Shown one piece after another: positions 7,748-16,023 of a DNA stretch of 16,023 nt. Each line of letters begins with the position of its first letter. Within the stretch, counting starts at the first letter, position 1. The notes beneath the pieces are model-generated. The model saw only the letters and a list, made by a program, of their open reading frames with translations, was not told where the DNA came from and ran no database searches. Source of the stretch: Asterionellopsis glacialis. Lineage: Eukaryota > Bacillariophyta > Plagiogrammaphyceae > Rhaphoneidales > Asterionellopsidaceae. Position numbers and translations under genes: made by a program. The stretch is taken from positions 1 to 16,023 of the forward strand of contig WKLE02002456.1 in the NCBI GenBank assembly GCA_014885115.2, written 5' to 3'.

Positions 7748-8572
7748 GGTTTTTTTGGGGGTGAATGATAGTTCTTGCAATTTCTATAATCAAGTGGAAG
7801 AAGGAGATTTAGGCTACAGATTGGTGGTGTGTCAATGAAACATGACGAGGATCATGTCTCGACAGTGCTCGAAAACCTTAGTTAGTTGATCTTCTGTAGG
7901 ACTTGTCGACAGAACCCGAGAATCTTTCACGGGCAATATTCGCGAATTCCCAGAAATCTGCCCGCACACCAAAAAATGACAAAAAATAATTCGAAGAGGT
8001 AGGGTATTTATTGTCCGTTGTCCTACGTTGGCTACCAGACTTTTTAATCTAAAGTAGCATACCAGGTACCATATTATTATGGAGTTTTTTAATGTAAAAA
8101 CGAGCGGCTCATGGAAAAGATTGGATACTGAGAGTACTGTCTGTCTGTGTTGCCTTTTTAGTCTCCCATGTCTCATGTACATGAATATATTATTATCGCG
8201 TACTTGTATAAGCTTTCTATAGGATTGCTGTACGTCTAGTGGCATTGCCCCCACGAGCTTTTTCTCGCTCTGGCGCGCGAAGCTGAGCGGAGAGACATGA
8301 AAAAAGAAAGCTTTCGTAAGATCGGTGGGATGCTTGCTCGTCAACCGCCAGAGAACTGCTTCGATTGGTCTGTGTAGCCCCTCTGTGCAACTGCAGAGCA
8401 GGGGGAAAGCCTTCAGATAAGCAAGGCGGGTCTATGAGCCCGCGAAACCGCTTGCAGCTCTCACTCATCCTCAGCAGTGAGGACAGGGTTTTGAGACAGG
8501 GGTTGGAGAGAGGGACTTCGTACCTACACTGCATCGACCATAAATCTCAGGGAATAAAACCTTTGACTAGTC
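7748..8572. other. Divergent promoter region (hydroxylase / eIF4G)
   Basis: This 825-bp stretch separates two divergent start codons, so it should contain both promoters and 5' UTRs. The eIF4G side (8240-8560) is visibly richer in G and C than the hydroxylase side. A 170-codon frame on the minus strand (7832-8344) and a 105-codon one (8217-8534) show no family resemblance, and the first begins at an ATG in what is probably the eIF4G leader; I do not call either. No TATA box is convincing. Confidence 0.5.
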
Positions 8573-9270
8573 ATGTCAGGTCAGCCTCCTTACAATCACA
8601 ATCACAATCACAATGGAGCCATGAATCAGCAACAACAACAGCAGCAACAACGTCCTCCATCAGCATGGCAACCCACTCCACCTACTGGAGCAGCACAACA
8701 ACAACAGCAACAACAAGGTGGAGGACCGGTTCCAGGAGGACCGGTTGGTGGTGTAGGGGGTCAACACCAGCCGCAGCAGCAATTCATTCCTGGACGGGGC
8801 ATGGTTCCGCATCCTCCTCCTCCTCATGCGCAATATCATCATCCGGCATATGTGAATCCAGCAGCAGCTGCTGCGGCTGCAGGTAGAGGATATGGTGGTC
8901 CACCACCCCAGCAACATCCTCAATATGGACAACTTCAACAAATGCCACCACCTCATCCGGGTATGCGCCCAGCTCCTGCAGGAATGTGGCAACCTGCACC
9001 ACCATCGGGACAGGGAGGAATGTATTATCCACAGCAACCACAGGGACTACCCCAACAGGGTGGACCGCCTCCCCAACAACAGCAACAGCCACCACAAACA
9101 TCTGCACCGGCACCAGCAGCTCCACCCAAGAGATCTCTTGTCATTACGGTACGTTTGCTTATAGAATCTAAAGAACCAGACAGTCTCTTGTTTTGATATT
9201 TGCTTACTTACAAGTGAGTGCTTTTCTTTCTCTCTTTTGCTTTTGTTATTGTGTAAACTTTTTCACCCCC

Positions 9271-9312
<42 letters not shown>

Positions 9313-12300
9313 GTTTTTAGGATAAATTCGGAAACCCAATTGATTTAAGTAAACCAAAGAAGGGTGGTGACAAAGACGAAAAATCATCTTCATTACAAGC
9401 TGCTGCATCAACCTCATCAGATGTTGGTTCTAAAATGCGACAGGCAGCATTGGAAAGGATTCAAGCTGCTGATAAAGCTAAAAAGGAGGCAGAAGAAAAA
9501 GCTAAACGGGAGGTAGAAGAAAAAGCTAAAAAGGAGGCAGAAGAAAAAGCCAAAAAGGAAGCAGAAGAAAAAGCTAAAAAGGAAGCAGAAGAAAAAGCCA
9601 AAAGGGAGGCAGAAGAAAAGGCTAAGCGTGAAGCGGAAGAAGCAGAAAAAGCCAAAAAGGAAGCGGAAGAAAAAGCTAAGCAAGCTGCTGCACCATCTGC
9701 CCGTCCTCCATCTCTTTCTTCTTTGGCGGATCGACTTAAAGCTCGTAGTGAAGGAGGTGGGGGAGAGACACCCAGTGCTCCACCAGGTTTGCGTCCTGGA
9801 GGATTAGGGTTACGACCTGGGGGTGGTGCTCCAGGATTAAGACCTGGAGGAGGTCTTCGACCCGGTGCATCCACAACTACACCGACCGCAACACCAGCTA
9901 AAGTTGGAGCTGGAACACGGTATGTATATACCAAGGAAGAACTCCTTGCCTTGCGAGAGTTAGAGTTTTGTCTTCGTCGTCCTGATGATTTGCCAGACAT
10001 GACCATCCAACGTGGACCGTCCACAGGTGGCGGTGGTGGCGGTGGCGGCGGAAGACGTAGCGCCTCAGGCCGTGGTGGCGGTGGAGGAGGAGGTGGCGGC
10101 GGTGGAGGAGATTGGAGCCGTGGCAATGCTCCTCCCAAGAGAGACCGTCCACAACCCACTGGTGGTAACCAACAGTGGAGTCGTGGACAAGCCCCCCCGA
10201 AGCCGCCACCCAACAAGGGAGGCAATCGTGGCGGCAAAGGAGGACGTGGAGGTCAAAATCAACCACCTCTTTACGATGGTCCTGTCGCACCGCTCGTCAA
10301 GTCTGAAAACAGATGGATGCCCAAGAAGAACGCGTCACCCATGATTGTGACAGAAAAGAAGGTCAAATCTGTCCTTAACAAGATGACCAAGGAAAAGTTC
10401 GACAAGCTTTCTTCACAAATTTGCGACATTCCAATTTTAAGTTACGAAATGCTCACATTGGTAATTCACATTGTATACGAGAAGGCAATCAGTGAACCCT
10501 CCTTTGGAGATATGTATGCTGACTTGTGTGTCAGACTATCCGAAACTGCACAAGCCACCAATTTTATTCAAATGATTGAGAGTGACGAAGCTGATACTGA
10601 TGGAGTTGAAAACTACAAGGTATACCGTTGGAGTAATGACGTTAGTTTAACTGATGATGAAATTGTGGGACCTTTTAATTCGGCAGAAGACTGCATTGCG
10701 GCAGCCCTCAATCCTCAAGAAGGCCAGGATCCCATTCAGCGTGGTGAAATGGAACTTGAGCTAGTTGGTCTTAAGATCCAGAATGGAGTCTTTATGAAAA
10801 TAATGAAAAGCAAGGATATCGAAGAAGGCCAGGAAGGTGTCTTCTACATTGTATTTTTTGCTGTAAGCGATGCCGAGGATTGCGGACAACAACTGTCCAA
10901 GGATATTTTCCTTAGCGAACGAGAGTGTGTCTCGGATGCTAACAAACACAACAGTTTCAAGCGATCGCTCCTCAACAAATGTGAGGATGAATTCAACAAG
11001 CAAGACATTTATGTTGGATGGAAAAAGGAGATGGCTGAATATGAAGAAACAAAGTCAAAGCTTACTGACTCAGAAAGGGAGAGTCAAGCGGAAGAGCTTG
11101 AATTTAGACGAATGGCCATCAAAAAGCAAATGCTTGGAAATGTGAAATTCATTGGTCAGCTTTATAAGAAGGGTCTACTGAAAGAAAAAATTATGAGATA
11201 CTGCATTGCCTCGTTACTAAAACTTGAAGAGCTCAAGAAAAAGGGATTAAAGAACCCTGAGTACAAAGACTCTGGCGATTATGATTTAGACGAGGAAGAT
11301 CACGAAGCTTTGTGCAGTATGTTCACTACTATTGGTGAAAAAATTGATCATCATCCAGCAGCTTCATTCATGAAAGTTTGCTTTGATAAGATTGATAGGA
11401 TGAGCAACAGTAAGAAATATCCCGCTCGTTCTAGATTCATGTACAAGGATTTGATCGATCTACGTGCAAACAACTGGATTCTTCGACGAGAAGTTGAAAC
11501 TGCAAAGACACTCGATGAAATCCGAAAGGATGCTGAACGAGAGGAACGCGAACAAGAGCAGCAGTCCCGACAGATGAGTGGTGGTGGCGGTGGTGGTTAC
11601 CGCGGAGGTGGTGGTAGAGGCGGTGGAAGAGGTGGTGGAAGAGGCGGTGACCGTTCCAGGGATGATTACCGCAATAGGGGTAGAAATGATTCTTCGTATC
11701 GCGGTGACAGTCGTCGTGACAACAGGGACCAATACGGAGGTGGTGGAGGGCAGAGGTTGCAAAAGCAACAAAGGTCCACCCCGCAGCAAGATGAGGATGG
11801 CTTTACCCAGATCACGAGTCGTGGTGGAGGCGGAATGCGACAAGATTCGGGAAGAGGCCACCCAGCTCCATCAAGGCAGCAGCCTCCAAAACGTCCGGGA
11901 TCTAGCCCAGTTCCACCTCGCAAAGAATCTGCAGCTGCTCCGGTTGAACTAAGTAAGGAGAAATTGGAATTACGCATTGACAATATTAGAAAGGAATTCA
12001 TGATGGATCGTAATAACATTGATGAACTTCTTTTATCTTTTGACGAAATCAGTGGTACTCGTGATGCCGGTTTACTTCTTGTTCAAAAGAATGGCGATCT
12101 TGTTGTGGATTGCAAGGATGCCGAACGTGAGGCCATTATTGAAATGATTACCATTTTAGTTCAGAAAGGAAAGCTTTCTCATAATGATGTGGCTAATGGT
12201 ACGGCCGAGCTTGTGGAGTTTATCGAAAGTTTTGTCATCGATTCTCCGAAAGCATTTGATTTCTTGGCTGAATTGCTCGGACCGCTTTTTAATGAGAAGG

Positions 12301-12509
12301 CTCTCACAGTCCCCTGGCTTTGTGAGCAGTGCAAAAAGTTAGAGCAGAAAGAATCTTCGGAGAAGCTTGTTCGTTGCCTCGTAAACAATATCAAAAGCAC
12401 TCACGGGAGCGATGCAGTCCAATCTTGTTTCGGTGGTTCAAGTGACGCGGCAGCATTCAGTGACCTTATTGGCGCTGGTCAATGGAAGGCAATCTTCGAG
12501 TCAGCCTAA
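8573..12509 (+). CDS. EIF4G: Eukaryotic translation initiation factor 4G (eIF4G) with enlarged MIF4G domain
   Basis: Two exons, 8573-9148 and 9321-12509, encode 1254 residues. eIF4G is the cytoplasmic scaffold of eIF4F, joining cap-binding eIF4E, helicase eIF4A and the small subunit through eIF3. In order: a Q/P/G/A-rich N-terminus (poly-Q at 19-26); SLVITDKFGNPIDLS across the splice junction; eight KAKKEAEE-type repeats (244-309); a canonical eIF4E-binding motif YTKEELL (395-401); Gly-rich and RGG stretches (about 424-505); a MIF4G domain (about 540-911) beginning VKSVLNKMTKEKFDKL and continuing LLNKCEDEFNK, GNVKFIGQLYKKGLL and the terminal RFMYKDLIDLR; a second RGG region (about 945-1000); GFTQITSRGGGG; and a C-terminal MA3-like domain (about 1067-1254). 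The MIF4G domain holds an extra segment of about 125 residues (612-736). The start ATG follows no in-frame upstream ATG I could see. It converges on Trm61. Confidence 0.93.
9149..9320 (+). other. Intron of eIF4G carrying a CA microsatellite
   Basis: This 172-nt phase-0 intron begins GTACGT and ends gtttttag. Splicing joins ACG (Thr192) to GAT (Asp193) and restores SLVITDKFGNPIDLS, which fits the eIF4G family. The last 55 bases are almost wholly an eight-C run, (CA)19 and ccgtttttag, leaving only 10 bases between the dinucleotide tract and the acceptor end. Confidence 0.85.
9273..9310 (+). repeat. (CA)19 dinucleotide microsatellite
   Basis: Nineteen uninterrupted CA units follow a run of eight C (9266-9273, sharing one base). 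They occupy the place where the polypyrimidine tract of the eIF4G intron would be expected. Length variation between alleles or strains is likely for an uninterrupted tract of this size. Confidence 0.97.
9474..9671 (+). repeat. 24-bp tandem repeat encoding KAK(K/R)EAEE
   Basis: Eight tandem units of 24 bp encode an alternating Lys/Glu-rich octapeptide in eIF4G (residues 244-309). One unit carries Val for Ala (second unit), and an extra AE dipeptide precedes the last unit. Alternating blocks of basic and acidic residues spaced i to i+4 are typical of stable single alpha-helices. Units differ at silent positions (aag/aaa, gcc/gct), so the array is not newly expanded. Confidence 0.9.
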
Positions 12510-12563
12510 GCTTATATAAATCAACGTACAGCAGATTTGACAGAATAATTTGAAATTGATCTT

Positions 12564-12586
12564 CTATTTTTGCTGGGCAAAAATAG
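12564..12586. terminator. Perfect 10-bp-stem hairpin between convergent 3' ends
   Basis: CTATTTTTGC (12564-12573) and GCAAAAATAG (12577-12586) are exact reverse complements around TGG. The structure lies 54 bases past the eIF4G stop and 47 bases past the Trm61 stop on the other strand, near the middle of the 124-bp gap. A role in 3'-end formation or in limiting read-through for both genes is inference from position; it is not a bacterial-type terminator. Confidence 0.55.
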
Positions 12587-12633
12587 CAATAACTAAACTA
12601 AACTTACTTTTATTTTATCGGGTTTGTTGCCTC

Positions 12634-14207
12634 TCAGCTTTTAGTGCTAGACGCCTTATCATTTGGATCGGGGTGGACTTTGTTACCAACGGTACAAAAT
12701 GTGAGGAATGCTGTATGACCTCTCATGGTTGCGAATGGTCTTGCGCATACCATTCGTTTCCTTTTTCCATTGCTACTCGTTCCTGTAGATGTACCAGTTC
12801 CACCATCAGCTCCTGGGGCTGCACCAACTCCGATGGCTTCTGTGGCTTCCGTCTCAGCTGTCTCTGCCTCAGTAAGCTCGTTGTCAGCTTCAGCCCCAGT
12901 GTCATCACCACTGTATTCAATCATTGTACTTCCTCCCGATACAGTACTCGCGCAAGTAGACAAGAAACGTACTGTAGATGCTGCTGTTGCACCAGATGTT
13001 GCGTCTCCCCGAGGTAACTTGGCCTTTGGTGGGAGTTCTAGCTCTACTTCGTCCACAAAATGTTCCCTTAGCCTTACTTCAATCGTTCGGAATGAATGAA
13101 ACCCTGCTTTCCGCATAGCGATAATAGTCCGTTGAGTTTGTTCCACGCATGGAGAGTAAGATGCCAAACGACCATTCGGTTTGAGAGTGTATGCAGCATG
13201 TGGAACGGCTAGCCAAGGCTCAGGTAAGTCCAAAAATATCTATGCATCATAAGATGGATTTTTTAAAAAAGAGAAAAAAGATGAGGATATGCGTGCGTAC
13301 TTGAGCACCTGGCATAAAGAACCGCCCGCTTCTAATTACACAACGCAATTCAAAAAGAAACGTTGAACTATTCCGTAATACTCACCGCATGAGCTGCCTG
13401 TGGTCCGAGTCCAAAACCACCTTTAGATCCATCGTCAACTTTTCCACATACATCTCGATGGTGTACTGTCACAAGATGGTCACATTTGTTCTTCGCAAAT
13501 TCATCTCTAGCTCGTTCAGCACGCATTTGATTAAACTCAAATGTGTGTAACCGCCCCTTGGGAGCAATCGTCCTTATAATCGCATGACTCATGGCACCAC
13601 TACCCGTACCACTTTCACAAACGACCATATTGGGGCGTAAGTGAAGGTAGAATACAATCATACTAGCATCGAGTTCATGAACAATTTGTGTTCTATGATT
13701 GAGACTACGTGCCCATAATTCAGCTGTAGGTCGTAGTAAGTAAAGAAAACCAAGTCCACGATTATTACAACTACGAATCTTACAACCGAAGGGTTTCCCA
13801 ATGAAGTCATCATGAGCAAAATGGCCGTTTCGATTGCTAAATATAGCGCCAGGAGTTGCATAAACAAAATTGAGGTTGTCGAAACTTTCAAACACAACTA
13901 CTAGCGAATTGGCTTCGATAATTGGCGATGTCGGAAGAACATGTTCTGGATAAAGTTTGCCGTCTGCAAGTTCACTGTTATCTTCAGCAGATGTATTGGG
14001 ACCTAGAAACAAATCAACAGCCGCCTTGTTGGCAGCCTCTATAAGCATTCCATCTAAAGAAGAAGATGATGCTGCAGTTGCTGGAGCTTTGAGATTGCTA
14101 GAATTATTGCTTCCATTGTTGCCGTTCTCTGAATTCGTGGGAATGACGCGAATGTTTGATCGGGTCGCTACTCCTTGTTCTTTACAAAGAGGTCCAGCAA
14201 ATTCCAT
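12634..14207 (-). CDS. TRM61: tRNA (adenine-58-N1)-methyltransferase catalytic subunit Trm61
   Basis: Two exons, 14207-13386 and 13239-12634, encode 475 residues. Trm61 (TRMT61A, Gcd14) with Trm6 makes m1A58 in the tRNA T-loop, including initiator tRNA, in the nucleus. The conserved core is clear: GLGFLYLLRPTAELW (151-165), LNHRTQIVHELDAS (169-182), SAM-binding motif I VCESGTGSGAMSHAIIRTI (196-214), GRLHTFEFNQMRAERA (218-233), and IFLDLPEPW (275-283) spanning the splice junction, where D278 is the conserved DLP aspartate. SYSPCVEQTQRT (302-313) and RPFATMRGHTAFLTF (441-455) complete the family pattern. It is longer than the human protein (289 residues as I recall) because of an Asn/Ser-rich N-terminal extension of about 95 residues and a low-complexity acidic/Gly-Thr linker at about 340-432. 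The start ATG at 14207 has no competing upstream ATG in frame that I noticed. Confidence 0.94.
13240..13385 (-). other. Intron of Trm61
   Basis: On the minus strand this 146-nt phase-0 intron begins GTGAGT and ends gcatag. It joins HA (274) to IFLDLPEPW, exactly where the family has (A/D)(A/V)FLDLPxPW, which makes the junction secure. Confidence 0.9.
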
Positions 14208-14669
14208 CTTTTTTATTTTTGATGCTAAGTAGAGCTAAGTAGAAGAAAGAAAAACAGCGTTGAATGAATAATGAGAGTGGTGACGGTATAGATACCTCGT
14301 TTGTTGTTCCCGTCTTTTTCTCTATTGATGGACGCTTTGCATCCACTGCTTGCCACCGGCAACAGCTGTGCACAAAGAAAAAAGAAAAAAAGAAAGGAGA
14401 CAAGGAAACAACAGGCGAATATCTCGACTTTTTTGCGCGGCTCTTGCGGGGGAGATACTGCAGCCAGGTAGAGGCAGACAGACGCTCACTCCCCGGCCCT
14501 TGATTTTTAAAAAATCATATCGACCTAAAATCTTTGTGAAATGGCTTCGCCTCACCTTTTTTCTTTCAAATTTCTTCTTGTCTTCTTGGTATGCATAGCA
14601 CACTTCAAACGCAACCAGAATAACAAAATTCTTCGGTATTTGATAGACACTTAAGAAACAGAGATAACA
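14208..14669. other. Divergent promoter region (Trm61 / RRM protein)
   Basis: This 462-bp region separates two divergent start codons and must contain both promoters. A GC-richer block lies at 14435-14500, followed by the AT palindrome TGATTTTT-A-AAAAATCA at 14501-14517. Frames of 73-93 codons here are Lys/Phe-rich by-products of A- and T-runs and I do not call them genes. Confidence 0.55.
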
Positions 14670-15845
14670 ATGGGTGCAGAAGATGAAGACAAGAAACGTC
14701 GTAAAAAAAGGAAACGCTCCAAATCAAAAAAGAAGGATGAAGAGATAGGTGAAGAAGAGGAGCATGAAGCTGCAGTTGTTGAATCAAATGATCGAGAAAT
14801 AGATGAAGTACTCGACGACGACAATACTAAGGATGATGCCATTGAAGTCACGAAGGACCATGAAGAAAGTAAAAGTAATGATTCCAATCAGGAAGAGGGT
14901 GGGGGGAAAGATGGTGATGACACTGCTGGTGCCGATGATAACGATGGCAGCAGTAAACCCAAACGTAAAAGAAAACGTAAACGTAAATCAAAGGCAACAT
15001 CCGAAACAGATAAAGACAAGGATGAAAATGAACCAACAAAAAAATTGGCCTCTTTAGAGCACACGGTTTATGTGGAGGGTATTCCCTTTGACTGTACTGA
15101 AGATGAAGTTCGTGACTTCTTTGTTTCGAATGGAATTGATGACATTTTACAGATGCGTCTACCACGGTACGCTCAAATCATTCGCTTGAAGAATGACAAT
15201 CTCTGTTATGCAAGGTATTCTTAATTTTGACCTAATTCAATATTTCTTTCACTTTGGTTGTACAATTTACTCTAATCATGTAGCTGGCAAGATTCCGGGA
15301 GACTGAGAGGATATGGTCATGTGGTGTTTGAATCAGAATTATCACAGTCCAAAGCTGTGAAGGATCTCAGCGGTCGAAATTTGAAGAGGCGATACTTGAC
15401 GATTCAGCAGGCTAAGGCTCCGCGTCCTGACACTTCGATGGGTGTCGTATCATCATCTGGTACTAACAAACCACGCCCCCAACCTGAGGGTTGCAAAACC
15501 ATCTTTATTAAGAACTTACCTTATCATGCTACAGAAGAAGACATTCAAGATGTCTTTCGTCAATGTGGGAAGATTGTAAGTGATGGAGGTGTTCGTATCG
15601 CTCGTAATTATGAAACTCGTCAATCGAAGGGATTTGCATACGTTGAATATAAAAACCCAGAGGGTGCTTACGGTGCAGTTCATAAAGCAGCAAAGGGAGA
15701 TATGAAAGTGTTGGGAAGGCCGTGCTTTGTGGACTACGACGAAGGCAGTATGAAAGGATCATTCAAGACTAAAGATGGGCGTTTATGGAGCCGCGAACAC
15801 AAACAAGCAAGTGGCCACAAAACTGATAAACGGCTGCGAGAATAG
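14670..15845 (+). CDS. Two-RRM nucleolar-type RNA-binding protein
   Basis: Two exons, 14670-15166 and 15284-15845, encode 352 residues. Residues 1-125 are highly charged: basic KKRRKKRKRSKSKKK (8-22), an acidic Asp/Glu stretch (23-93), then a second basic cluster (97-108), as in nucleolar proteins and with likely nuclear localisation signals. RRM1 runs from about 131 to 205, with RNP2 VYVEGI (133-138) and RNP1 RGYGHVVF (174-181), rebuilt by splicing. RRM2 runs from about 238 to 312, with RNP2 IFIKNL (239-244) and RNP1 KGFAYVEY (281-288). The tail is basic. The layout resembles nucleolin/Nop13-like factors and plant PHIP1-type proteins (RYLTIQQ after RRM1); the exact orthologue is not settled. 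A role in ribosome biogenesis is inferred from architecture. It is divergent from Trm61 and probably shares promoter sequence with it. Confidence 0.87.
15167..15283 (+). other. Intron of the RRM protein gene
   Basis: This 117-nt phase-2 intron begins GTACGC and ends catgtag, with ctaat at 15272-15276 as a possible branch site. Splicing makes the codon CG+C (Arg166) and yields LPRWQDSGRLRGYGHVVF, joining the halves of RRM1. If retained, the frame stops at 15222-15224 and RRM1 is broken. Confidence 0.9.
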
Positions 15846-16023
15846 AAAAGATTTCATCACAACGTCTCTCTTCTGTCATTGATTCGCAAATGTTACAAAC
15901 TTGTGAAAACTGGCTAGGCACTGTTTATGGTAGTGCCATTCTAAACTGAATCTTAAGGTTTTCAAAGTGTATGTCTTTATCGTCCTTGAAGTTGTACTTG
16001 AATCGTCCTCATTTTTTGTATTG
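15846..16023 (+). other. 3' flank of the RRM protein gene
   Basis: The last 178 bases are downstream sequence of the RRM gene. I see no AATAAA and no start of another gene. Confidence 0.6.

Noticed and set aside
7832..8344. 170-codon minus-strand frame upstream of the hydroxylase
   Set aside because: No recognisable domain; composition is like non-coding DNA, and it overlaps the promoter region of two divergent genes.
8365..8886. 173-codon plus-strand frame rich in Ser and Thr
   Set aside because: It is an out-of-frame reading of the CAG/CAA-rich eIF4G exon 1.
9461..10237. 258-codon minus-strand frame rich in Pro and Ser-Ala-Phe repeats
   Set aside because: It is the antisense image of the Gly-rich and KKEAEE-encoding parts of eIF4G.
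12550..13017. 155-codon plus-strand Cys-rich frame
   Set aside because: It is antisense to the low-complexity linker of Trm61; the Cys richness comes from the complement of Ala/Thr/Glu codons.
14264..14603. Several 70-90 codon frames in the Trm61/RRM promoter
   Set aside because: They are made of A- and T-run codons without conserved blocks.

Overview
This is nuclear eukaryotic DNA, most likely from a diatom or a close ochrophyte relative. Four of the seven genes are interrupted by single short introns (93, 172, 146 and 117 nt) with GTRNGY-type donors. Genes lie about 2 kb apart on both strands. One gene encodes a secreted, membrane-anchored two-lobe protein resembling the algal phytotransferrin (ISIP2A/FEA1) family. 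The lineage is inferred from these traits, not from a database match.

Layout, left to right: a non-coding left edge with two hairpins and a weak candidate terminal exon (1-620); ribosomal protein uL22/RPL17 (+, 621-1178); an 11beta-HSD1-like membrane-anchored short-chain dehydrogenase (-, 1570-2490); a 1.3 kb gene-free stretch rich in small palindromes (2491-3786); the two-lobe phytotransferrin-like protein in two exons (+, 3787-6330); an AT-rich convergent gap (6331-6955); a fatty acid hydroxylase/sterol desaturase-family membrane di-iron enzyme (-, 6956-7747); a divergent promoter region (7748-8572); a large eIF4G in two exons (+, 8573-12509); a 124-bp convergent gap holding a perfect 10-bp-stem hairpin; the tRNA m1A58 methyltransferase catalytic subunit Trm61 in two exons (-, 12634-14207); a divergent promoter region (14208-14669); and a two-RRM nucleolar-type RNA-binding protein in two exons (+, 14670-15845).

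Four genes serve ribosomes or translation (uL22, eIF4G, Trm61, the RRM protein). Two are membrane-bound lipid or sterol-type oxidoreductases (SDR, hydroxylase). One is a cell-surface protein probably concerned with iron. Nothing suggests an operon-like system; the neighbourhood is ordinary eukaryotic gene order. The most distinctive points are the exact internal duplication and membrane anchor of the phytotransferrin-like protein (and what intron retention would do to it), a roughly 125-residue insertion inside the MIF4G domain of eIF4G, the (CA)19 tract set against a 3' splice site, and the hairpin between the eIF4G and Trm61 3' ends. I found no tRNA, rRNA, CRISPR array or recognisable transposon.
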